From Paenibacillus tritici (lineage in GTDB: Bacteria; Bacillota; Bacilli; Paenibacillales; Paenibacillaceae), in the NCBI RefSeq assembly GCF_013204885.1, contig NZ_JABMKX010000011.1, positions 1 through 64,000 of the forward strand: a stretch of 64,000 nt of DNA. Direction: 5' to 3'. The position numbers and the translations under genes were made by a program. Positions 1 through 7,752 of the stretch are shown in pieces (the stretch's first letter is position 1; each line of letters starts with the position of its first letter). The notes under the pieces were generated by a model. It was not told the DNA's origin. It ran no database searches and saw only the letters and a list, made by a program, of their open reading frames with translations.

Positions 1-119
1 CCTATCCAATAGTCTCCCCTTTTTCAAAAAAAACGAAACGTAATTTTGGGGCGGTGGGTCTTTTTTTGTCAAAATCCAGTCTGCGGCGCATTTTCCGATA
101 CTTTTATTTTCGTATTAAA

Positions 120-436
120 CCGAACACAATTGGAATGGGTACGCCACGTAAGCCAAATGTAATCGAAAAACCGAACACAATTGGACTGGGAGTGCCACGT
201 AGGCCGAATGTAATCGAAAAACCGAACACAATTTGAATGGGTACGCCACGTAAGCTAAATGTAATCGAAAAACCGAACACAATTGGACTGGACGCGCCAC
301 GTAGGTCAAATGTAATCGAAAAACCGAACACAATGGGACCGGGAGCGCTACGTAAGCCAAATATAATCGAAAAACCGAATACATTGGGCTGGTGCGAGGT
401 ACATGGTTCAAATGTAATCTAAAAACCGAATACAAC
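120..436. repeat. 51-bp tandem repeat (minisatellite), 7 unit starts
   Basis: The motif CCGAACACAAT recurs at 120, 171, 222, 273, 324, 375 and 426, exactly 51 bp apart each time. Units are contiguous, diverge by a few bases, and share the segments TAATCGAAAAACCGAA and GCCACGTA. Because 51 is a multiple of three, short open frames appear on both strands (a 17-residue repeat such as KPNTIGMGTPRKPNVIE). No convincing ribosome binding site precedes any of them, so I regard it as non-coding. Units have no spacers, so it is not a CRISPR. Confidence 0.9.
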
Positions 437-654
437 GGGCTGATGCGACGATAGGCGCTAACTCTATTTGGCTCCAGCTGAAATTATGGGATGACTGAAG
501 CTAATAGGTTACGTCAGCCATCAGCTGCACAGGTAGTATAAAATGTATAACCAAAGTTAGTTAACATAATTAATATTATGTTAACTAACACACGCGGATA
601 AATTCTAACATCAGCAATAACATCAGCAACGGCAAAAACATCACCATCGCCAAA
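437..654. other. Non-coding stretch with a palindrome
   Basis: No credible gene is visible between the tandem repeat and the terminator of the leftward transporter gene. The only strong structure is the palindrome at 556-589, listed separately. Confidence 0.5.
556..589. promoter_or_regulatory. Perfect 15-bp inverted repeat, operator-like
   Basis: The arm GTTAGTTAACATAAT (556-570) is followed by TAAT and then its exact reverse complement (575-589). The inner 12-bp arms AGTTAACATAAT recur, with a different 4-bp centre, at 9187-9214. Size and symmetry suit a dimeric repressor operator. No promoter of a visible gene lies next to this copy, so the function is unknown. Confidence 0.55.
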
Positions 655-695
655 AAATCCCCAAACCCAGCTCCTTCGCTTGGTTTGGGGATTTT
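655..695 (-). terminator. Rho-independent terminator of the MFS gene
   Basis: The inverted repeat AAATCCCCAAACC / GGTTTGGGGATTT has a loop of about 14 nt. On the minus strand it is followed by a T-run. It lies just beyond the stop codon of the leftward transporter gene. Confidence 0.85.
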
Positions 696-700
696 AAATT

Positions 701-1942
701 TCAAAGGCTAAGATTACGCTGTTCACTCGCTTCGGCAAGCTCCCGGATACGGAGCCTTTTGTGCGCTGTAATCAGGAAAGGCAGGCCAAGTGCGGTAGTC
801 AGCGCCAGCGGAACGAACACTGCAGGTCCATTCACAGCCCCGAACTGATCCAGCAGCAGGCCCCCAAGAATAGGTGCCATAACACTGCCCAGATTATTGA
901 AGCCGATGGTGCCGAAATAGGTGCCTTTCCACTCCGGCTTGGCAATCCGGTCGATCAGCATATCCATCATCGTGAAGAGCAGAACCTCACCGATTGTGAA
1001 TATCACCACGCTGAACATCAAGAGAGCGACCCCGCCGGACAGACCGAACAGCAGCAGACTGAGCGCAACGCAGATATTGCCCAGGATCAGCGGAATAATC
1101 GGCGGGAATTTGCTGGCTGTCCGTACGATCGGATACTGCACCACCAGGACCGTTACCGCATTCAGCGACAGCATGTAGGAGAAGATCTGACTGCCATTGC
1201 TGAAATGGGTATTCATCGCCAGATACTGGGCCAGGGTCGAACTGAAGTGGCCGTAACCGAGCACACAGAAGATCGTCCCGAGCAGCACAGGCAGGAATAC
1301 CTTGTCGCGTCCGGTGGTAGCAAGTGCTTCGAGCAGCTTCGGCGTCCGGACTTCCCCATGAACCGGCAGGCTGGTACGGTGTACAGAGAATTGCAGGAAC
1401 AGGACAAGTCCATAGGCGATATAGACGATTCCGGCGATCATGAACGGGAAGGTCGATTTGGCCGAACCGAGCTGCAGGCCGATAATAGGCCCAAAGACCA
1501 CACCCAGGTTCACCGCTGCATACCGCAGATTGAAGACCAGCAGCTTGTGCTCCGGCGGGGTAATATCCGACAATAACGCCCGTGAGGTCGGTTCAAATAC
1601 GGCGCGGCATAGCCCATTGAGCGTATTTACGAGGAAAAAGACCCATAAATGCTGTGCCGCAGCGAATCCGAAGAATACACAAGCCCAGCCGAACACGGAG
1701 ACCAGCATTACGATCCGCCGCCCGATGATATCGGAAATATAGCCGCCATAGAAGCTGACCATTACCCCGGCCAGCGAGCTGACAGCTACTGTGAATCCCG
1801 TCTGGGTGGCGGAAGCGCCAAGAACCTGCGTCAGATAGATGGATAGAAAAGGAATGCTCATGGAAGTGACCAGCCGGCCAAACATCGTTCCGATGATGAT
1901 GGTCCAGGCCAGAGGATGAATGTGGCGCAGATGTTGTTTCAT
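701..1942 (-). CDS. MFS transporter
   Basis: A membrane transporter of the major facilitator superfamily, 413 aa from the ATG at 1942 (MKQHLRHIHPLAW). About twelve hydrophobic segments are visible. The loop after TM2 has the MFS signature GYISDIIGRR (GxxxDxxGRR), and TM5 has the GPIIG segment common in drug and sugar exporters. The frame stays open upstream to 2065, but that extension would overlap the divergent promoter region. AGGAG lies about 13 nt before the chosen start, which is rather far. It is divergent from an SgrR-like regulator at 2086. In enterobacteria SgrR sits beside the sugar efflux pump gene setA, so regulation of this gene by its neighbour is a reasonable inference. The substrate is unknown. 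Confidence 0.85.
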   Translation of the reverse strand: MKQHLRHIHPLAWTIIIGTMFGRLVTSMSIPFLSIYLTQVLGASATQTGFTVAVSSLAGVMVSFYGGYISDIIGRRIVMLVSVFGWACVFFGFAAAQHLWVFFLVNTLNGLCRAVFEPTSRALLSDITPPEHKLLVFNLRYAAVNLGVVFGPIIGLQLGSAKSTFPFMIAGIVYIAYGLVLFLQFSVHRTSLPVHGEVRTPKLLEALATTGRDKVFLPVLLGTIFCVLGYGHFSSTLAQYLAMNTHFSNGSQIFSYMLSLNAVTVLVVQYPIVRTASKFPPIIPLILGNICVALSLLLFGLSGGVALLMFSVVIFTIGEVLLFTMMDMLIDRIAKPEWKGTYFGTIGFNNLGSVMAPILGGLLLDQFGAVNGPAVFVPLALTTALGLPFLITAHKRLRIRELAEASEQRNLSL

Positions 1943-2006
1943 ACGAATCCGTCGTCTCCTAGTCAGATGTTTTGAATTTGTGAATGCTTCTTGTGACTTT
2001 ATTAAG

Positions 2007-2012
2007 TATAAT
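2007..2012 (+). promoter_or_regulatory. Candidate -10 box of the SgrR-like gene
   Basis: A perfect TATAAT lies 74 bp before the start codon of the regulator, within the 143-bp divergent intergenic region. No clear -35 hexamer sits at 17 bp, so this is tentative. Confidence 0.35.
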
Positions 2013-2085
2013 TGTACAGATAAAAGGGGGAAGTAAAAGTGTAAGGATTTCATCTGACTTTTCACCTTTAAAGGAGCATGGATAT

Positions 2086-3870
2086 ATGGACACCAGCAGC
2101 ACGCATTATCTCTGTTTGGCCGCAGCGTTGGCCCCGGCCTCTAACCTCCAGCAGCCGATTCCGGTAACGATTGAGCAGTTGACCGGCATCTTGTGCTGCA
2201 CGCCGCGTAACGTGAAGTTTATCCTGCGGAAGCTGGAGGAACAGCATTTCATTACCTGGGTACCCGGCAGAGGGAGAGGACACCGCTCGCTGTTGACCTT
2301 TTCACGCCATGTGGATGAGGTACTGGAAGAGAGCTTTCAGGAGCTGGTCAGCAAAGGCCGGATTAAGCCTGCCATTGACCTGATAGGCCAATATCAAGTG
2401 AATGAGCCGCTTAAAGAACGCCTGCTGGCGGTTCTCGACAAGCAAATGGGCTTCTGGAGTGAACCGGGGTCCACATCCGGGCAGGAGGTGCTGCGGATTT
2501 CCCGTAACCGTTCGATGGAGAAGCTCGACCCGGCTATCGTGTATACGGCTTTTGAAACTTATCTGCTGGGTCATATTTGCAGCACCTTAATCACCTATGA
2601 TGCTGAAGCAGGAGTATTCCTGCCGGGCCTCGCCCACACCTGGGAGGTGAATGAGAGCAGTACGAGCTATCTGTTCTATTTGCGCAAGGGGGTGAGGTTC
2701 CACCACGGACGAATGATGACTTCACGGGACGTCCAAGGAACCTTACAGCGCCTGAATGATCTTGCCAGCCCGGTGATCGGCCATTTCAAGGATATCTGTC
2801 ATGTCGAGCTGGAAAGTGATTACCGTATCCGCTTTGATCTGGTGCAGCCCAATCTCTTCTTTCTGCATCTGTTCAGCTCGATTTATATGTCGATTCTACC
2901 CTTTGATGTGGATTTCACCCAGCATCCGGTGGGCACAGGGCCGTACCAGGTGCTGAATCTGAGTAAAGATGAGCTGGTACTCGGGGCCTATGACCTCTAT
3001 TACGGCATCCGCCCGCTGCTCGACCGGGTCGAAATCTGGTATCTGCCTCATTTGGCGTCGAGTGTACGTCAATATCAGCTTACGGATGCCAGTACAAGCC
3101 CTGGTAACACGCCGATAACAGAAGAGGATCAGAGCCATAGTATTGATTATCCGGCTGTCGGCTGCCGCTATATTCTGTTTAATTTCCAAAGAGAAGGCGT
3201 GCATCATCATCCGGCTGTCCGTCAGGCTTTGCGGATACTATATCATCCGCCTGCTATGATCCGGGAGCTTGGGGGCAACCGGATTATGCCGGCCAGCAGC
3301 TTCCTGCCCTGGTGGAGCAGCCGGCATCCATTCCCGGAGGGGCTGCCGCAGGAGGCACAGGCGCTGCTCCAGGCGGCCGGTTACAAGGGAGAGGTGCTGA
3401 AGCTTGCCTTCCGGGTCCAAAAAGAGGATCAAGAGGAAGCCCTATGGCTGCAGGAACGCTGCCGGAGGATTGGCCTACAGCTTGAACTGTATGCTTTTAC
3501 CGACTATGATCGCCCGGATATTATGAGTCACGCAGATTTGCTGATCGCTGAGGAAGTACTGGAGGATGACTGGCAGTGGGGGATGATCAATTATTTCCGC
3601 AATGAATCGAACTATCTGCATGGTCTGCTGCAGGATAGTCAGAAGTTGACGCTGACATGGTTGCTGGAGCCGTTCGCCCGGCTGGCTGCTGAGGAGAGGG
3701 CGGCGCTGCTGGATCTGGGCGAAAGTAAGCTGCGTGATAATTGCTGGGTACTGTACGGCTGCCATCTGAACAAAAAAGCGCAACTGAGCCAGAACCTGCT
3801 CGGACTCCAGCCCGGCTCCTTCGGATTTCTGGATATCTCCAAGCTATGGGTGAAATCGGGGTTTCAGTAA
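2086..3870 (+). CDS. SgrR-like transcriptional regulator with solute-binding domain
   Basis: A 594-aa predicted cytoplasmic regulator. The ATG at 2086 (MDTSSTHYLCLAA) has AAGGAG 9 nt upstream; the open frame to 1984 is ignored. Residues 1-110 form an SgrR-type winged HTH (TIEQLTGILCCTPRNVKFILRKL, helices then the RGRGHRS wing). Residues about 150-590 resemble the family 5 extracellular solute-binding fold (the oligopeptide-binding type), with landmarks GLAHTWEV, YLFYLRKGVRFHHG and HPVGTGPYQV. There is no signal peptide, so the binding domain probably senses an intracellular ligand, as SgrR does for sugar-phosphate stress in enterobacteria. It is divergent from the MFS gene, its likely target. 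The ligand cannot be read from the sequence. Confidence 0.82.
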   Translation: MDTSSTHYLCLAAALAPASNLQQPIPVTIEQLTGILCCTPRNVKFILRKLEEQHFITWVPGRGRGHRSLLTFSRHVDEVLEESFQELVSKGRIKPAIDLIGQYQVNEPLKERLLAVLDKQMGFWSEPGSTSGQEVLRISRNRSMEKLDPAIVYTAFETYLLGHICSTLITYDAEAGVFLPGLAHTWEVNESSTSYLFYLRKGVRFHHGRMMTSRDVQGTLQRLNDLASPVIGHFKDICHVELESDYRIRFDLVQPNLFFLHLFSSIYMSILPFDVDFTQHPVGTGPYQVLNLSKDELVLGAYDLYYGIRPLLDRVEIWYLPHLASSVRQYQLTDASTSPGNTPITEEDQSHSIDYPAVGCRYILFNFQREGVHHHPAVRQALRILYHPPAMIRELGGNRIMPASSFLPWWSSRHPFPEGLPQEAQALLQAAGYKGEVLKLAFRVQKEDQEEALWLQERCRRIGLQLELYAFTDYDRPDIMSHADLLIAEEVLEDDWQWGMINYFRNESNYLHGLLQDSQKLTLTWLLEPFARLAAEERAALLDLGESKLRDNCWVLYGCHLNKKAQLSQNLLGLQPGSFGFLDISKLWVKSGFQ

Positions 3871-4013
3871 TTCCACCGCCAGCACACTGCAAGCTGATAG
3901 AAATTCGCCGCACGGGGTATATAGAAACATAGACCACGGCGGAAGCCGTACGAAATCAGCTACGGAGGCGTTTGCCGGATTTCGGTATATGAGCTTAAGG
4001 AGGCTGCCGGAGA

Positions 4014-5000
4014 ATGGAGCAGACAAGCGAGAGTATAAGAAGTTTGATTAAAAAAGGTAATAAATCCTCAGGATCGGCGGCGATTGGCAATACAGGGATT
4101 GCTATTGTCAAGGGAATCGCTTTTGCCCTGACAGGGAGCGGGTCCATGTTCGCCACGATGATGCATTCCATTGCCGATGCCGTCAATCAGATGTTTGTGT
4201 TCACAGGCAGTGTGCTGGCTGAGAAAAAACCGACCAGGCGTTTCCCCGACGGATTCGGACGGGTGATTAACCTGTTCTGTATGGTGGCTGTAATTGTGGT
4301 TACTATTATGGCGTATGAGACCATGCATGAAGGCTTCCACCTGCTGAGACACCCGGCAACCGATTCGCAAGGGTACTGGATTAATGTGCTTGTCCTTGTA
4401 TTATCCATCGCGGCTGACGGATTTGTCTGGGTGAAGGCAATGAATGAGGTGCTGCACGAATCGCGGGTAGAGGCCAGGGGATTACGGAAATTCACGGCAT
4501 CGCTGAAAAATGTGAAAAGAGCCGCCCCGCCTACCCGGCTTGTCTACTACGAGGATCTGGTTGCAACCAGCGGCGGACTGCTTGCTATGATTGCCATTCT
4601 GGTCACCGCTTTTACAAACTTCAAGCTGCTGGATGGGGTGAGCAGTATTCTGATTGCGTTCATGATGATCGGCGTAGCCTTCCGGGTCGGGTACGACAAT
4701 ATGGTCGGATTGATCGGTGTGGCAGCACCGCCGGAGATTGAAGAGCGGGTAGCACGAATTATTCTGGACGACCCGTGGGTGACGGATATTTATCAGATGC
4801 GGATTCTGCAGGAAGGGCGTTATTATCATGTGGAGGGTCTGATCGAGCTGAAACGGGGATTGACGCTGGCGGATGCCGACGATATTAAGTTCAAGGTAAG
4901 GGACAAGCTGCTTGCCGACCCGCATATATCCGATGTAACGCTAGGTATTCTTGAAGATAACGGTATTCAGGACTGGGTGCCGCAGCATGATCTGCAATGA
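4014..5000 (+). CDS. Cation diffusion facilitator (CDF) family transporter
   Basis: A 328-aa membrane protein expected to export divalent metals (Zn, Co, Fe or Mn) in exchange for protons. AAGGAGG precedes the ATG by about 9 nt. The first helices carry NTGIAIVKGIAFALTGSGSM followed by MMHSIADAVNQ, the CDF HxxxD metal-site motif. FPDGFGRVINLF follows, a typical cytosolic loop before TM3. A second acidic site is suggested by EDLVATSGG in TM5. The C-terminal cytosolic domain (about residues 240-320: PPEIEERVARIILDDPWV, then YYHVEGLIELKRGL) matches the dimerising ferredoxin-like domain. The metal is not assignable from sequence. It appears monocistronic. Confidence 0.85.
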   Translation: MEQTSESIRSLIKKGNKSSGSAAIGNTGIAIVKGIAFALTGSGSMFATMMHSIADAVNQMFVFTGSVLAEKKPTRRFPDGFGRVINLFCMVAVIVVTIMAYETMHEGFHLLRHPATDSQGYWINVLVLVLSIAADGFVWVKAMNEVLHESRVEARGLRKFTASLKNVKRAAPPTRLVYYEDLVATSGGLLAMIAILVTAFTNFKLLDGVSSILIAFMMIGVAFRVGYDNMVGLIGVAAPPEIEERVARIILDDPWVTDIYQMRILQEGRYYHVEGLIELKRGLTLADADDIKFKVRDKLLADPHISDVTLGILEDNGIQDWVPQHDLQ

Positions 5001-5041
5001 GCCTGAATCCAAGGCTGCGCATTCAAAAGAGAGTAGATTGT

Positions 5042-5085
5042 GAAACGGCTGCTGCCCCGCTTGGGACTGGCAAGCCGTTTCTTTG
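5042..5085 (+). terminator. Hairpin after the CDF gene
   Basis: GAAACGGCT and AGCCGTTTC form a 9-bp stem with a long loop, between convergent genes. The following T-tract is weak. Confidence 0.5.
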
Positions 5086-5107
5086 TGCTGGAGGAGCTGT
5101 GATTAAC

Positions 5108-5281
5108 TCACACCGCCGCCTGCTGCTTGCCGTCACATTTCTTGCAGACCGTCAGCTTTTCGCCTGCCGGACCTTTGCCGAGATACAATAGCTTGATCCG
5201 TGTGCTCCCGCAGATCGGGCAGGTGCCCCTTGCTTTGGCTGGAGTGTTCCAGAGTGCTTTGCCGCGCTTGTTCTTGGACAT
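5108..5281 (-). CDS. Small zinc-ribbon protein
   Basis: A 57-aa basic protein starting at the ATG at 5281 (MSKNKRGKALWN), with AAAGGTGG 8 nt upstream. An in-frame upstream ATG at 5293 lies inside the ribosome binding site and is less likely. Two CxxC knuckles (CPICGSTR and CKKCDGK) about 26 residues apart should bind one zinc. The basic N-terminus suggests nucleic acid or ribosome contact. I do not recognise a named family. It converges on the CDF gene. Confidence 0.7.
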   Translation of the reverse strand: MSKNKRGKALWNTPAKARGTCPICGSTRIKLLYLGKGPAGEKLTVCKKCDGKQQAAV

Positions 5282-5419
5282 GAGCGTTCCCACCTTTGTG
5301 ATGTATACCCCTATCCTATGCCTAGAGAGGGGCAGCGGTTCCCTCTGAATTTGTTAATTTACTCCATTGTATTAATCTGGTAGACTGATTTTATATAATA
5401 ATGATTTGGAGGAAATCTA

Positions 5420-5725
5420 GTGGTAAAAGCATTGAAATGGATCGCTTACATAACTATTGCTGCTGCCTTTATTGGGGGTATTGTGGCAGGTAACATTTTC
5501 GGACCCGAGCCAGAATTTTCATATGATGATAAGGGCTTCGCCTGGGGACTCATGATAATGACCTGGGTAGCCGGGGGAATCTCCAGCATTTTCGTTTTGG
5601 GATTCGCAGCCTTACTTCAGCACATTGAATACATGTCTGAACGGCTTTACAATATGGAAGAGTTAATGCGGCGGCAGAAGGAAGTAACCGAACATGGGTT
5701 TTCCCAGTTCTCTCAATCTTCATGA
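5420..5725 (+). CDS. Small two-helix membrane protein, unknown function
   Basis: A 101-aa protein with a GTG start preceded by TTGGAGGAAATCTA, an excellent ribosome binding site. There are two hydrophobic segments (about residues 4-27, WIAYITIAAAFIGGIVAG, and 43-66, GLMIMTWVAGGISSIFVLGF). An acidic linker (GPEPEFSYDDKG) lies between them, and a charged, possibly coiled-coil tail (SERLYNMEELMRRQKEV) follows. Both ends are probably cytoplasmic. No family is recognised. A hairpin terminator follows directly and the gene stands alone. Confidence 0.7.
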   Translation: MVKALKWIAYITIAAAFIGGIVAGNIFGPEPEFSYDDKGFAWGLMIMTWVAGGISSIFVLGFAALLQHIEYMSERLYNMEELMRRQKEVTEHGFSQFSQSS

Positions 5726-5733
5726 ATCCATAT

Positions 5734-5772
5734 AAATGCCTTGCCTGGTATGGTCCGGGCAGGGCATTTTAC
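5734..5772 (+). terminator. Terminator of the small membrane protein gene
   Basis: The arms AAATGCCTTGCC and GGCAGGGCATTTT pair with one mismatch around a 12-nt loop and end in TTTT, 10 nt after the stop codon. Confidence 0.75.
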
Positions 5773-5841
5773 TATTTGGGTAGCTCTGTTTGGAGATAAT
5801 CGCAAATAGGGCAATGAAGCAAGCCGCCGGATGCTATGGAT

Positions 5842-6045
5842 AGTGGAGAAAGTAGAAGCAGTTGGATTTTCTCCACTTGCTGAGGAACAAATGAACCCCG
5901 GTAGAACAGCAAGTGGATAAACAACACTTAAATAATCGCATTTCACCCCAAGCAGCTGAAACCACCCGTAGTAGTTGGAGTTTTTCCACTTGCTTACCCG
6001 TAATCCTCCGAAATCCACAAACTAAGATACATTATTCGACTTGCT
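5842..6045. repeat. Dispersed intergenic repeat family 2, copy A
   Basis: The core CCACTTGCT occurs at 5873 and 5986, a degenerate CGACTTGCT occurs exactly 51 bp later at 6037, and inverted copies (AGTGGA, AGCAAGTGGA) occur at about 5842 and 5909. TTTTTCCACTTGCT and the segment AAACAACACTTAAAT are shared with copy B at 15600-15780, where the same 112/51-bp spacing recurs. There is no coding potential. Confidence 0.7.
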
Positions 6046-6134
6046 TGTTGCACCAGTGTAGCCGGCGTTCCCGGTGTCCCGTTATCCCCTGGCGTCAGGA
6101 TAATACGAATTTCAGTCCTCAAAACACCCCAAAA

Positions 6135-6166
6135 AAACAGCGTATAACATAAATTATACGCTGTTT
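6135..6166. other. Perfect 13-bp hairpin
   Basis: AAACAGCGTATAA and TTATACGCTGTTT form a perfect stem around CATAAA. A seven-base A-run lies on the left, so on the minus strand it would act as a terminator, but no minus-strand gene ends here. It may belong to the repeat element beside it. Confidence 0.5.
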
Positions 6167-6269
6167 CAGTTCTGATGGATTTTTATATGAGTTCTCGCAC
6201 TAGTGATTGGCTTAAATAGAGCAATTTTAGTAGAATAATAATACAAAAAACTAATGTGGAGGTATTCCG

Positions 6270-7490
6270 TTGATACATAACAGCAAGCAGCATAAATGGA
6301 GATCGGATAAGCTGTCTCATCTGGGATCATCCATCTTCGCCGAGGTAGCGGCGTGGAAGTCGGAAGCGCGTCAATCCGGAATTGAGGTGATTGATCTTGG
6401 AATTGGCAGTCCGGACCGGGCGCCTCTGCCCGAGATCCGTCAGGCTTTGAGTGAAGCAGTGCTTCGGGAGAATAGCTATTCCTATCCCTCCTCCAAGGGA
6501 AGTACGGCCTTCCGCAATCAGGCGGCGGGATGGATGAAGTGGCGGTTCGGCGTAGATGTTGACCCGGAGGACGAAATTGTGTCCTTGATGGGTTCACAGG
6601 ATGGATTGGCGCATCTGGCACTCGCTGTCTGTAATCCCGGTGATCTGGCGATTGTACCGGACCCCGGCTATCCGATCTATTCGGGGGCACTTGCTATAGC
6701 CGGTGTTAGAGCCTGGCCGTTGCCCCTGCTTGAGGAGCATTCGTTCCGGCCTGATCTGGAGAGCATTCCTGAAGAGGTATGGCGTGAAGCTTCATTTATA
6801 CTGCTCGGTTTTCCTGGCAATCCGATCTCGGTTACCGTGGACCTGGCTTATATGGAGAGAGTCGTAGAACTGGCCCGCAAATGGGATGTGCTGGTCGTAC
6901 ATGACCTGGCCTATTCAGAGATGGGGTTCGACGGCTACCGGCCGATCAGTATTCTCCAGGTACCCGGCGCACTGGATACGGCCGTTGAATTTCATTCCTT
7001 CTCCAAAAGCTTCAACATGGCCGGATGCCGCATCGGCTTCATGACGGGCAACGCCCAGGCCGTCGGGGCGCTGCGGGAACTTAAGAGCAATGTGGACTAC
7101 GGCGTTTTCGAGCCGATTCAGGAGGCGGCGGTTATTGCGCTGGAACGGGCGATGGCCTCAGGGCCGGATCAGGGAGTGGCCGCTCTGTATGAACGGCGGC
7201 GCAATGTGCTGGTAGAAGCCCTGGCCCGTGAAGGCTGGAAGGTTCCTTTACCGGCAGCAACCATGTTTATCTGGGCGAAGCTGCCGGAAACCTATGGTTC
7301 TGCGGGAGCAGGCGGAAGATCGCGAAGTTTCGCCCGTGACCTGCTGCTGTCAAGCGGAGTAGCGGTTATACCGGGAGATGCTTTTGGCAATCAAGGAGAA
7401 GGTTATGTACGGATAGCGCTGGTAGAGGATGAAGTGCGGCTTCTGGAAGCCGCCCGTAGAATCGGGGAGTTCCTGCGTACGAACACCTAG
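6270..7490 (+). CDS. PLP-dependent aminotransferase, class I/II (LL-DAP aminotransferase-like)
   Basis: A 406-aa fold-type I aminotransferase, probably cytosolic. The TTG start at 6270 has GGAGG 7 nt upstream. Landmarks are DLGIGSPD near the N-terminus, SSKGSTAFRNQAAGWM, the PDPGYPIYSG segment of the LL-diaminopimelate/aspartate aminotransferase subfamily, and NPISVTVD. HDLAYSEMGFDG is the cofactor Asp/Tyr segment. HSFSKSFNMAGCRIGF holds the Schiff-base lysine. The C-terminus has GYVRIALVEDE with the substrate-carboxylate Arg. The family acts on amino acids such as LL-diaminopimelate, aspartate or methionine-derived keto acids; the exact substrate is not decided. It is monocistronic. Confidence 0.85.
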   Translation: MIHNSKQHKWRSDKLSHLGSSIFAEVAAWKSEARQSGIEVIDLGIGSPDRAPLPEIRQALSEAVLRENSYSYPSSKGSTAFRNQAAGWMKWRFGVDVDPEDEIVSLMGSQDGLAHLALAVCNPGDLAIVPDPGYPIYSGALAIAGVRAWPLPLLEEHSFRPDLESIPEEVWREASFILLGFPGNPISVTVDLAYMERVVELARKWDVLVVHDLAYSEMGFDGYRPISILQVPGALDTAVEFHSFSKSFNMAGCRIGFMTGNAQAVGALRELKSNVDYGVFEPIQEAAVIALERAMASGPDQGVAALYERRRNVLVEALAREGWKVPLPAATMFIWAKLPETYGSAGAGGRSRSFARDLLLSSGVAVIPGDAFGNQGEGYVRIALVEDEVRLLEAARRIGEFLRTNT

Positions 7491-7535
7491 GCTATAGAAG
7501 AAGTACTAAAGAAATTAACGAAAAGCAAAAGAGAA

Positions 7536-7701
7536 GCGGAGGGGGAATTTGGAACTGTAGGAGCGGTAGCGACCGCCTGAAAGCTTTCCGTAGGAAAGCT
7601 AGCTTCGGAAGCATTAGCAGTCACCGGATTTCATCCGCGAAGAGCGGATGAAATCAAGAAATCTGGTGACAACAGCGGCCGGAAGTCCAAATGTTCACCG
7701 C
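7536..7701. ncRNA. Multi-branched structured element, possible RNA or structured repeat
   Basis: Between two convergent genes, consecutive hairpins sit inside closing stems. GCGG (7536) pairs with CCGC (7698), and ATTTGGA (7547) pairs with TCCAAAT (7686). Inside are GCGGT/ACCGC (7563-7576), AGCTTTCC/GGAAAGCT (7582-7600) and GCTTC/GAAGC (7602-7612). Then comes an outer GTCACC/GGTGAC (7620-7670) enclosing a perfect 12-bp stem GATTTCATCCGC / GCGGATGAAATC (7627-7655). The overall shape is cloverleaf-like. No Rfam family is recognised. Whether it is transcribed is unknown. Confidence 0.5.
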
Positions 7702-7752
7702 AGCGACGACCAAGCTTAGAGTTCAAAACTTAAGTACGTCTTGTATAGGCGA

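Noticed and set aside
54..435. Overlapping open frames of 60-106 codons on both strands over the tandem repeat
   Set aside because: They follow from the 51-bp period being a multiple of three. There is no ribosome binding site and no plausible protein composition.
120..436. Possible CRISPR array
   Set aside because: Units are contiguous and diverged, without unique spacers, and no cas gene is present.
761..1576. 271-codon plus-strand frame opposite the MFS gene
   Set aside because: It is antisense to a clear transporter, has a Gln/Arg/Glu-rich composition typical of shadows, and lacks a ribosome binding site.
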